From NCBI GenBank assembly GCA_029876055.1, contig CM056879.1, forward strand, positions 2,914,001 through 2,978,000: a stretch of DNA of 64,000 nt, written 5' to 3'. Below, one piece after another: positions 35,636-45,422 of the stretch. The notes beneath the pieces are model-generated. The model did no database searches and was not told the origin of the DNA. It worked only from the letters and a program-made list of their open reading frames with translations. The number at the start of each line of letters is the position of its first letter. Positions within the stretch are counted from its first letter, which is position 1. This DNA comes from Madurella fahalii (taxonomy: Eukaryota > Ascomycota > Sordariomycetes > Sordariales). Made by a program: the position numbers and the translations under genes.

Positions 35636-38600
35636 ATGCTCATCGCAGGAGTTTCTGCATTAAAAGGGGCTCAGAGATGCAGAGTGCTCACTACGCAGCT
35701 GGTAAGTTGAACACTATATCTAACCCCGTCTACCCAACCATAGTCGCCGCCGATGCGCTAACCTTGTGTTGCCAGAGCCGCCTGCCCTTCTCGGCGGCCG
35801 TCACGTTCCGTCGGCACTCGGACGGCCCGGCTTTCGCACAGACAGATTACCGCCGTTATGACAGCGACGAGCTGGCGGCGGACGCCGAGCCCGATGACGA
35901 ATGGGCACAACTCCTAGCTGCCGCAGAACAAGAGGAGAGGGCCGAATATCATGCTACCGCCCAAGCTCGCTTTCCGAGGCCGGGACCTCAACGTTTGAAG
36001 GATGCGACTGGACATCCACGGCCACCGCCGGGCAGTGTCGATCAGCCCAAGAAAATGATCATACCTCCTGAGGGCCAGCCTCTACCTGAAGGACTGCCGA
36101 CGGGCTTTCGTGACATGACGTTGGAAGAACAAGAGGAGGAGCTGTGGATAGTGTCAGAAGAGGACCGCCTCGGCACAGAGTGGGACTTGGACGACCCTGG
36201 CAAGCATCGGCCGTACACCAACGACTACCCGCCCTACTCACCTGCGAAGGTCATCGGAGTACTGCATCGTTGGCGCAATAGGTCCTGGACTCCCCGGGAG
36301 TGGCGCCTCGCCCGCGCCATTGCCAGCAACAGAAGTCTGCGCACTCCTATTATAACAGCACAGGCGATGCTCAGGCGATATGCACTTCTCGCTCGGCGAG
36401 AGGGCATCAAGACAAAGATTGAGCGCTATCTGGGCAGCACCGAGGAGTGGAAATACCGGCTGGATAAGCTGGCCGTTCAGACTGGCATCACAGAAGCCGA
36501 TATTAAGCAGTGGCTTTGGATATTGCATCCCCAAGAAGGTGACATGCAGCTCCGCAGATTCTTCAAGAGCAACTGCCGCAAGCCCATATTCCTTCTCACC
36601 CTATTACTTGCTCGAGACAAGAGCATCAGGGATCCCTTCACCTTCATGGCCGTCTTAAAGTACATTAGGGACAACTACATCTCGTTGGAGCGGCCGAGCG
36701 ATGAGCTAGCCAACCGAGTCTATCAGGGGCAGGGACGGTCCATGTCCTGGTGGCATTTCCTCGTTGTGCTCTACCGTCTTGCATGGCACGCCCGGGAGAC
36801 GTGGCCCGCAGCCATGACTCTGATATCGCGCCTCACCGTCGACTACATCACCATCATGCCTCCCGACCGGGGTGGCCGGGCGCTGACAGGCTACCAAGCT
36901 CGATCCCTCGTTTTCAACAAGGCCCTCCAGTACTTTGCTTGGCCGGCGCGTATCCGGCCTCTGGACCACATGGAGCACAATTGGGCAGCGCAGCGACACC
37001 TCTTGCGTTTAGCAGCGTCGGTTGACCCTCCTCTCATGATGGACCACAACAGCTACCGATCTATCAGGGCGGTCCTGATCGGCATGAACAAGAACAAGGC
37101 CGAAGCAAAGAACGCAGACCGGGCGGCCAAGACGTGGCCGCCGTATCGCCGTGCCCTGGATGGGATAGATGAGCGGCGCAACCCCGAGGACGATCTCAGC
37201 AAAAGTGTCAAGACGGGACTTCTCGCCCGCGAAGCCGGCTACAATGACGACATTGTCGATCGAGCACTCAGTGCTCTGGGTGGATCTGGTTTCGGGGACT
37301 CCCCAAGCATACAGACGAGGTCCTTGCCGCCACCCATGTTTTCGGGCAGTCGTGCCAACCAGAACATTTTTTCCGAGTGGGCCGCGCTTGTGAAGGCGAC
37401 AAGGAACGCCAGAGAAGCGTGGATCATGTTTGACAGCCCACCTCGACCGGGACTGAGACCCAATAGTCAGGTCTATGCCGAAATGTTTGAAAAGCTCTTT
37501 GCTCGCCCGGTGACCGACTCGCCGACAATACGACCGGGGGACGCCAAAGAAGTGTTCCCAGTTCATGACGGTAATCTGAGTGAGTTCGAGATTGCGAGGC
37601 TTACGCCTCCGAGCCCTGAGGAGCTTTACGATCTTATGCTACGGCGGGACAATATAAAACCGGCCGGATACTGCCTCGTCGTTCTCGTGGAGAATGCCCG
37701 ATCGAGAACTGACGCTCTGCGATACCTCCGCGATAGCCCGTGGGAGCCTTACATCGAGGCGCTGGAGGACACCGGCACGTGGGTCAACCGCACAGCCGCG
37801 GGAACCACGAAAGTCATGAGAAAATTGTCCACCATACCAATCGCAGTGTTCAACGCCTGGATCTCAATGCTGTGTCGCATCCACACGAGAACGCCGCGGG
37901 AAGGGAGCCTTATTGCTAGCTTGGGTCCGACTGCAGACCTCGGTCGTGGAACTATGCCCGCGCACGAACACCGGGTCAGAGAGATATCCAAAGGTGCTTC
38001 GATTGTGGAGGCTATCGAACTCACCAGGGTATTCCACTCGAGGAATGCAAAGATCGCTAGGCACGACAAGAAACCCTGGCATCTAATCATGCAGGCTCTG
38101 GCTGGGCCCAAACTGTTGTACAGCCCGTTAGGAGCGGCGTTCAATATTCTCAAGACGCTGACCTGGTTTTTGGATATCTACGAAAGAACCACGGCTTCAA
38201 AGGGCATCGATCCTGTCTCTTTTGAGACGCTCTGTCTCATAATACGGAAGACGCTGAAGTTGTCAACGTTTGTCGAGACGGGCGGGGAGATGATACAGCG
38301 AGATTACATTGCCGGCAACCCGCACATCGACAAGCTTATTGTGCGCGCGCACCGGCTTGCTATCAAGGCGTTCAAGGATCTGACGGTCGCACTCCCCATC
38401 GAGACCGAGGAGGATATCGCTGAAGAAGACCTGGAACACGAAAGGCCGCCGCGCGGCATGCTTCGATACAACGTCTCCGGGCGGCCGCTTTACCGGTACA
38501 TGATGGCTCTTGGGTGCTGCGGCAACGAGAAGGAGATGGTGCGGGTGATGAACTGGATCCTCGACGGGTGGGAGCTCGAGCACATCCGCGAGAGCGCCAA

Positions 38601-38949
38601 GACGCCAACACACTTGGACTATCACTACCTCATCCGGACATTGGCCTACTTTATCGAGGTCGCCAGGCAGCTGGTTAACCCCGACGATCTGGAGCGGATT
38701 CGGCACCGGCTGGAGCAGCTCGTGTGGAAGCAGGAATGCACGTGGTTCTGGCCGGACGAGGGTTGGAGAGTTCAGGCGAGGGTGGCCTCTGAAGCGGACA
38801 CGGACTTGCAGATTGTCGAGCGCTGGAGTCAAATCAGGGACATGCTGTCCTTTAGTGACCCCGGCCGTGAGTCGGCAACGACATTGGCGGACTTGGTACG
38901 GGAAATGCCTATAGAATTCAGGGAGCTGGAGCGGCCGCCAGGGCGCTGA
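35636..38949 (+). CDS. Large fungal protein with probable mitochondrial presequence
   Basis: I model two exons, 35636-35701 and 35776-38949, with a 74-nt intron (GTAAGT, branch GCTAACC, acceptor CCAG); 1079 residues. The spliced N-terminus MLIAGVSALKGAQRCRVLTT followed by QLSRLPFSAAVTFRRHSD is an amphipathic, Arg-rich mitochondrial targeting sequence, which is why I prefer this over the unspliced frame with ATG at 35677. The rest is mostly helical and basic, with no membrane segment, and a mid-to-C-terminal part with helical-repeat character (for example PLYRYMMALGCCGNEKEMVR and HLDYHYLIRTLAYFIEVARQ), reminiscent of PPR-like organellar RNA-binding proteins. I do not recognise the family by name. 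It could act in mitochondrial RNA or translation, but that is inference only. The body is uninterrupted and has strong coding character. Confidence 0.75.
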
Positions 38950-40087
38950 GTGCATGTTTTCGTGTGATCCTCATTGATATCTGTAAATATATATTTATAT
39001 ATTTATATCTATATATCTACAGGGGAGATCGTGTATAGGACGTAGAAGGGTACTAACGGGTTTGTGACAAGCCGCTCTCTATCCAAGCTCTGGTTCTTGT
39101 ACTACGTATGGGCCGCCGTGGCATGCGCACAGCAGATAATTCACACGGCCGGCCGTTGGAGTCGCTGGTCTCCTCGGCGCCAATCTCTCAATAAGTTCCT
39201 ATGGGCATTGGCTGCTGGTCGTGTCGGTATGCGGTAGAGACGTATGGATCCGACAATACTGCCATTCCCACCGTCTTCGCTGTCCTCTTGTTCCTCGGTC
39301 TTTTCCTCCTCGTTTCTAGGGCGAAAAAGCCGCTACGTTGTGGGTTCGAAGGAGTTGCGAGCGGCAGGACGAGCGTACAGCACAATTGGTTTAGTTGCGC
39401 CCACCGTCCTCCACAACTGAAGCGAAAGCTTCGGACCCGTATATATTTTGTTCCTTTCTTTTCCTGCTTTTTGAGTCCATCGATTTCCGCCACTGTGCAT
39501 CCTGTACCATATCTCGCCATCTCTTGTTTTGTCTTCGTCCCTTGTCTGCCTTCTCCATCCCTGTAACATCGCTCTAAGCGCCGATTGGTCAATTGCTCCG
39601 GATCCTTTTTCTTGGCTTTTTTCTTACGATTCTGGGAGCCGCGTCGCGTCTCATGGAATGGAATGCGCGAGTGCCCCCCTGCGTTCTCCCCGCCACGCGG
39701 GAGACTCACGACGGGCGAGAAAATACACGCGAAATGTCCTATTATTGTCTACTAGACCAGGGCCCGGGCAGGCTTGCTGCTTGAGGTTGTTCACTTCCGT
39801 GTCGCTGCTATTGTTATCTTACCGCGCGCAGGCTGAATGCTAGTCAAGTATATTGTCGTGGGCTTTCCAATTCTCTTGAATTTTCTCTATCGCGGTCGCT
39901 TATTATTCACGGTTTCACAATACGGCTTAGCAACCAGAAATTATCAATACTCAGACTGTATCCCGGCCCTATCCCGCCTCGGCGCGTCCTTGCCGCGGAG
40001 GAGTCTTAGACTAGGCTCAGACGTTGCTCGACAAAGACCTTTAGGGGCGTCAAGTTCTCCAATCGTCCTCTTAAGACGCGGCGCCCA
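38950..40087. other. Intergenic region upstream of the methyltransferase gene
   Basis: 1.1 kb. An AT-rich block (TATATTTATAT type) at 38987-39020 lies just after the preceding stop and may be a 3'-end signal. A frame at 39201-39566 (+) begins with ATG and encodes one hydrophobic stretch but has no other support. CT-rich sequence from about 39420-39620. Confidence 0.5.
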
Positions 40088-43000
40088 ATGAGCGTCTTCA
40101 CTGAGTTGCCCCTCGAAGGGGCAGATCGCCTTCATCAACTTGTTCCCGGTTATGACTTGCAATTACAACAGAGCGAGGGGCCTCCTCCCCATCCTCTTCT
40201 GTCGAAACTCGACGTTTGGCCCTGTTTTGGCAGCGACTTGACTCCAGAGCTCAATGATTCGGTCTCGCCAGGCAACTCTGAGTCGACCGCAAGAGCCTCA
40301 GCACCGTCCTCCACCCATGAGCTTGATAGTGGGGGCGTCGTCCAAACATCTTTTGGGATCCCTAGGAGTAAGAACGTTTACGTCGAGCTTCTAACTTCTA
40401 CCCTTGTTCACCCGAGGTCCCAGCATGATGGGTATATCCCTCCGCTACCACCCAAGGAGGAGCGAGACGCGCTTGCCTCCCTAACGGGAGCCGCGGAGGC
40501 GCAAGGAGACGCAACGAAGAATGACTTCATCGAGTTTGAACTCGACGCCTTTGTCTTCTACATCAACAGTACACACTATCCCTTCGAGTTGCGTCCCCTC
40601 CAACACATGGCTACTCGAGTCGCACATGACATATTCTACTTGGACGGCATTCTCAGCTTTGGCAATACCAGGCATTACGTTGAACAGATCGAGGTCTCTG
40701 AGTTGCCTATCGGCAACTATGGCACCTCCAACCCTACAGTCGAGGGCCAGATCTGGGTGAGATCGAGGCTCAACGCCAACAAGGAAGTTTACTACCGCCT
40801 CAAGAAGCCTGGGACGGAGTACGCGAGATATTATTACCCATTTTTGTGGGTTGCTGACTTGACCAAACACGTGGTCGACTTCTCCGCTTGGATGATCGAA
40901 CGAGGGCGTCAAGTCGACCTCAACTCATTCAAGCAGCCCTTTGTTCGATGGCTGCTCGAGACCCACGGCGAGTCGTCCAGCTTCCAGAGTTGGCGCCAGA
41001 AGCACCCCAGCAACGACTATCGCACCTCCGTCTCCGCCAACATAGAATTCATCTGGAAGGAAATGAACGGTGTACTGGGGATCAAAAAGGCACTGTCACT
41101 ACAACTTTTCCGGGAATCGATCCATTTCAGCCGGTATAAGCCCTCCATCCCGCCCCGGATTCCGATGATCGTGCAAGGGGAAGAGAGGGAACCCGCGACC
41201 ATCGTGACGCCGTATATCAAGGAGTGCTTTGGGCACATGATCGTCGGTAAAATGCTGAAAGTTATAGACGGAAACCCTTCGCTCCAGCTCTTCCAAAGGG
41301 AGGTTTGGAGACCTCACAGCCCCAGGCCAATAGATGGAGGAGTCTGGGTTCGAAAACCCCTAGAATCAGCTGTCGAGATGCCGTCGAGTAGCGCTGGCCG
41401 CAGGAGTCAAGCATGCTTCCTTCCGTATGAGGTGATCGACCAGATCAAAGCAGGCGACACAATCTCGACTCCGCGCGACGGAGACGCAACTGATACCAAA
41501 TGGCGAAGTATGACGTCCAAGGACGCGACTGACGACGGCAGGTGGTTCGGCCTGGTACAAAAGGTGCACATCGCAAAGGGTGGGTCGCGCAGTTTCGATG
41601 TCACCTGGTTCTACCGGCCTGTTGAGACACCATGCTGTATGATGAAGTATCCTTGGCCGAACGAGCTTTTCCTCTCAGACCACTGCACATGTGAGGAAGG
41701 GCCCCATGCCCGGGTGAAGGAACAGGAGGTTCTGGCCGTTCACAACATCGACTGGTTGGGAAACCCCAACGGGGTGGATGGAGAATTCTTTGTCCGCCAA
41801 ACCTATATCGTTGAGGACCGCCGCTGGGTGACGCTGCAAATGTCTCACATGACATGCTCACACGGCCGGGCCCGACTGGGATTCAAGACTGGCGATACTG
41901 TGCTCGCCGCAATCTCGGCATCCTGCCCTTTCAGCGAACCGTACGAGGTCGTCAAGGTCTTTAAGCAAGGCCAGATCACTTTCGTACGTCTGCGAAGACT
42001 CTTGCGGCGAAGTGAGGTTGATCCCGGAGCGTATCCGGCCTCGAATGAGCTGGTGTATACTGAACAGCTCGTTGTGGCGAAGCCGGACAAGATCGTTGGA
42101 AAATGCCATGTCCGTTTCCTCCGGCCGGGGGAGCCCATCCCTACGCCGTATAACCGCGGTGGCACGGGCAACCTCTTTTATATCACCCACAGGCTCCGGG
42201 ACGAAGGCACTGGTCAGAGGTGTGTTCCATTTGACGGCGACACCCCGCCCTTCTTCCGCCAAGGCTTCGACCCAACCAACTGTACGATCCGCAAGCTCAG
42301 GGGGATAGACTTATTTTGTGGTAGCGGCAACTTTGGTCGAGGACTTGAAGAGGGCGGTGCAGTTGAAATGCGCTGGGCCAATGACATCTGGGACAAGGCA
42401 GTCCACACTTATATGGCAAACAGCCCGGAGCCTAACTTCACACACCCATTTTTGGGATCAGTTGACGACCTCCTCCGATTGGCGCTCGAAGGGAAATACT
42501 CGGATAACGTTCCCCGGCCCGGGGAGGTCGATTTTATCTCGGCCGGGAGCCCATGTCCTGGTTTTTCTCTCCTTACACAAGACAAGACGACCCTCGCGCA
42601 GATCAAGAACCAGTCCCTCGTGGCATCCTTTGCTTCGTTTGTAGACTTCTACCGTCCCAAGTACGGTATTCTGGAGAACGTCTCGAGCATCGTACAAGCG
42701 CGGCACAACCGGGCCGAGGATGTGCTCTCACAGCTCCTATGTGCCATTGTGGGCATGGGCTACCAAGCACAGCTCATCCTAGGGGATGCCTGGTCCCATG
42801 GTGCGCCGCAGAGCCGGAATCGAGTCTTCCTGTACTTTGCGGCACCGGGCCTGCGGCTCCCGGATGCGCCAGCCCCGTCGCATTCACATTTCCCCAGCGT
42901 TTCGTCGCGGGGCCTAGGAGAGATGTGTAACGGCGAGGCATTTGTCCGTCGGACATTTCATCCCACGCCCTTCAAATACGTCAGCGCGCTGGAGGGTACG

Positions 43001-43951
43001 GCAGACCTCCCGCGGATCGGTGACGGCAAAGCAGGGGTATGCATCCCCTTCCCCGACCATCGCGTATGCACCGGCATCACCGGTGGGCTCCGCGAGCAGA
43101 TTGCAGCGATCCCGACGCACCCGTACGGCATGGACTTTGTCAAGAGCTGGCACAACGGCAAGGGCGTCATGACGGCGGCGGAGCGCGATGCGTTCCCGGC
43201 CGACGGAAGCCTCCGTGTGTCGTCCGTCTCGAAAGGGTGGCGGCGCGTCCGGCCCAACGAGGTGTTCCAGACAATCACGACGCGGAGCCAGCCGACAAAT
43301 GCGCGCGCGGGGACGAGCCTACACTGGTACGACGACCGGCCGCTTACGGTTCAAGAGATTCGACGCGCGCAAGGATTTCCGGACTACGAGGTTCTCCTGG
43401 GCAGCGTGGCGGACCAGTGGAAGCTGGTTGGGAATAGCGTGGCTAGACAGATGGCGCTGGCGCTTGGCCTCAAGCTACGCGAGGCCTGGGTCGGCACGCT
43501 CTACGAGGATTGGGGGAGGATATCGCGCGAGGCGTCGGAGAGTGCCGCGTCGACTACAGCTACGACGCTTCGTCAAGCCAGTATCTACGATTCAACCCCC
43601 CGGTCACGGTCAACTTCGGTTACTCCAATCAGTGAAACGGACAGCTCGGCTCGGCGAATGACCACGCCAGCGTCGGTCAATTCGGGGATGGCAGTGACGA
43701 GCTCAACCAAGCCCGCCGGGATGAAGAAGCGGCTGTTGTCTCAGACATTGGCGGTGGATCGGCCATCGCGCAAGAGTCCACGGCTTGAAAGCAGGGACTC
43801 AACCGCCGCGCCAGATCAGCCGGTAAATTCGACAGTGATGCCGACGTCCAGGCCAGAGTTAGAGGAGAACGAGAACGAGGCGGTGCCGGTCCGGACGGGC
43901 CCGACGGTGATCCGCCTGCCCGGGCCTGACGAGCTGGAATCCGATTGGTAG
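40088..43951 (+). CDS. dim-2: DIM-2-type DNA (cytosine-5)-methyltransferase
   Basis: One uninterrupted exon, 1287 residues. The N-terminal 450 residues match the DIM-2 region with FIEFELDAFVFYINSTHYP, GNTRHYV, EYARYYYPFLWVADLTKHVV and ATIVTPYIKECFGHMI. BAH-type domain(s) span about 455-720 (GDTISTPRDG, WFGLVQKVHIAKG, SDHCTCEEGPHARVK, GEFFVRQ). The catalytic domain follows: motif I GIDLFCGSGNFGRGLEEGG at about 739, motif IV SAGSPCPGFS with the nucleophile Cys at about 823, motif VI ENV at about 863, motif VIII QSRNRVFLYFA, and motifs IX-X RRAQGFPDY and QWKLVGNSVARQMA. Family knowledge: DIM-2 is the main cytosine methyltransferase of Neurospora, recruited through HP1 to H3K9me3 at RIP-mutated DNA. 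All catalytic motifs are present. The C-terminal 100 residues are Ser/Thr-rich and variable. N. crassa DIM-2 is somewhat longer at both ends. Confidence 0.96.
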   Translation: MSVFTELPLEGADRLHQLVPGYDLQLQQSEGPPPHPLLSKLDVWPCFGSDLTPELNDSVSPGNSESTARASAPSSTHELDSGGVVQTSFGIPRSKNVYVELLTSTLVHPRSQHDGYIPPLPPKEERDALASLTGAAEAQGDATKNDFIEFELDAFVFYINSTHYPFELRPLQHMATRVAHDIFYLDGILSFGNTRHYVEQIEVSELPIGNYGTSNPTVEGQIWVRSRLNANKEVYYRLKKPGTEYARYYYPFLWVADLTKHVVDFSAWMIERGRQVDLNSFKQPFVRWLLETHGESSSFQSWRQKHPSNDYRTSVSANIEFIWKEMNGVLGIKKALSLQLFRESIHFSRYKPSIPPRIPMIVQGEEREPATIVTPYIKECFGHMIVGKMLKVIDGNPSLQLFQREVWRPHSPRPIDGGVWVRKPLESAVEMPSSSAGRRSQACFLPYEVIDQIKAGDTISTPRDGDATDTKWRSMTSKDATDDGRWFGLVQKVHIAKGGSRSFDVTWFYRPVETPCCMMKYPWPNELFLSDHCTCEEGPHARVKEQEVLAVHNIDWLGNPNGVDGEFFVRQTYIVEDRRWVTLQMSHMTCSHGRARLGFKTGDTVLAAISASCPFSEPYEVVKVFKQGQITFVRLRRLLRRSEVDPGAYPASNELVYTEQLVVAKPDKIVGKCHVRFLRPGEPIPTPYNRGGTGNLFYITHRLRDEGTGQRCVPFDGDTPPFFRQGFDPTNCTIRKLRGIDLFCGSGNFGRGLEEGGAVEMRWANDIWDKAVHTYMANSPEPNFTHPFLGSVDDLLRLALEGKYSDNVPRPGEVDFISAGSPCPGFSLLTQDKTTLAQIKNQSLVASFASFVDFYRPKYGILENVSSIVQARHNRAEDVLSQLLCAIVGMGYQAQLILGDAWSHGAPQSRNRVFLYFAAPGLRLPDAPAPSHSHFPSVSSRGLGEMCNGEAFVRRTFHPTPFKYVSALEGTADLPRIGDGKAGVCIPFPDHRVCTGITGGLREQIAAIPTHPYGMDFVKSWHNGKGVMTAAERDAFPADGSLRVSSVSKGWRRVRPNEVFQTITTRSQPTNARAGTSLHWYDDRPLTVQEIRRAQGFPDYEVLLGSVADQWKLVGNSVARQMALALGLKLREAWVGTLYEDWGRISREASESAASTTATTLRQASIYDSTPRSRSTSVTPISETDSSARRMTTPASVNSGMAVTSSTKPAGMKKRLLSQTLAVDRPSRKSPRLESRDSTAAPDQPVNSTVMPTSRPELEENENEAVPVRTGPTVIRLPGPDELESDW

Positions 43952-45422
43952 CAGGTTGGGCGTTTGGCGGGCTAGGAGAGCAAGGGGAGGAGCATTACGA
44001 TGGGGCAATTAGACGAAGCATAGGAGCGGTACAGTACATAGTCGGCGGCTTGCATGGGACTCGGTGTGGGGGATGTGCGTATGCATACATGCATCACTTA
44101 GAGCGGAATTGAATTGACTGCAGATTCACTCGAGACATACATGCCAAGTTGATTTGGGCAATGGGGGTTCTTGATGGCAAGGTCCAAATTGCTGTGGGCC
44201 CGAATGGGCCGGCGGCTAGGGGAGCCTGAGCTTCCTGATGGATATATCAAGGACTTGTGGTGAATCAAAGAAACTTCCACAAACGCGGTTTTGGGGCCCC
44301 TTAGCCCCTCCCGTCTCAAAAAAAAAAAAAAAAAAAAGAAAGAAAGAAAGAAAGAAAGAAAGAAGACACAGATACCAGGCATAGGGCCTCAACTCGATGG
44401 GGCCAGAGAGCTCGGTGAGCCGAGTGTATTGTACTTGTGCATCAGCTTTCGTGATGGGCCCATGCTCCTGGCGCAGGAACCAGGGATGCCCCTCGGTGCC
44501 AGATCTGGGGTGCTGCAGCCGGATGATTGGCCGCGAATGTCCCAGATCTGCGACTCCGATCTCCCGCCTGCCGGCGATCCACCAATCAGGGGCGGCGCGC
44601 GCTTGCTTCATTGCCAGTTAAGAAACGCCCGTCTAAGAAGCTCCCGTATCCCATCTTTCTGGCGCGTGGACTCACGGACAACGAAGCAGTTCGGTCTCGG
44701 CCGAGAACCGCCATTCCCCCGTCTCCGGTTTATTGGGTCTCGATGGACGCAGCCCGGGTGGCTACAGAGCCCCTCGTCATTTCGCATGTCCAAATGCTCG
44801 ACTCGTCGAGGCCGTAGCCAAAGGAGTGGCCCTCTCTGCCCAGACAAACTAGGCCCAGAAGCAAGGCGAGCCTCGTGGCCGGGAAACGATGCTGGCCAGT
44901 CTCCGCTTGCTGCAACGCGTCGGCGGCTTGACGTGCCAGAATAGCCCCGAAGAGATGTGGTAGCATGGCTTGTTACCTCGGGCCCTGCCCTGCCAGCGGT
45001 TGCTGCTGGGCTGCCTCGACATCACGAATGTGAACCGGTCACGACCACCGCACCCTACCGGCTTCTCTTTTGTGTGACGTATCCCCATTCTTGCGCTTTT
45101 CTCTCATCCTGCCTCTTCTTTCTCTTAGGCTGTTGTCCCCCTTTTGTTTTTTTTTGTTTTTTTTTTCTTTCTTCTTTTTTTGGTTTGTTTTCTCTCGTCC
45201 CTCTCAGTATCCCCCCACTACCAGGATTGTTCCTTTGTCTACACTCTGTATTATTGCCCGGCCGGGCTTGCGACTCCCAACAATAGCCAACGTCACGAGT
45301 CCTCTCTAGTCTCGCCAGCTATTTCTTTCGCCGGTCTCTCCCCTCAGGCAGGCCCTGCGCGAGGACCCCGAAAATCTTCCCCAGTTCGGTCTACACCTCT
45401 GAGACAACCCCCCACAACAGAA
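43952..45422. other. Intergenic region with microsatellite and CT/T-rich leader
   Basis: 1.5 kb without a supported gene. It holds the A20-(GAAA)n microsatellite at 44318-44363, and from about 45100 a long pyrimidine-rich stretch with T runs that looks like the leader of the secreted-protein gene. Confidence 0.55.
44318..44363. repeat. A20 followed by (GAAA)n microsatellite
   Basis: Twenty A residues (44318-44337) run directly into about six GAAA units. A simple tail of this kind could be the end of an old non-LTR element insertion, but no element body is recognisable beside it. Confidence 0.85.

Noticed and set aside
39345..39375. GGGTTCGAAGG resembling a tRNA B box
   Set aside because: No matching A box at the right distance and no cloverleaf could be folded by eye.
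39201..39566. ATG-started 121-codon frame with one hydrophobic segment
   Set aside because: Only the first 45 codons look protein-like; the rest is CT-rich leader-type sequence upstream of dim-2. Not enough to call a gene.
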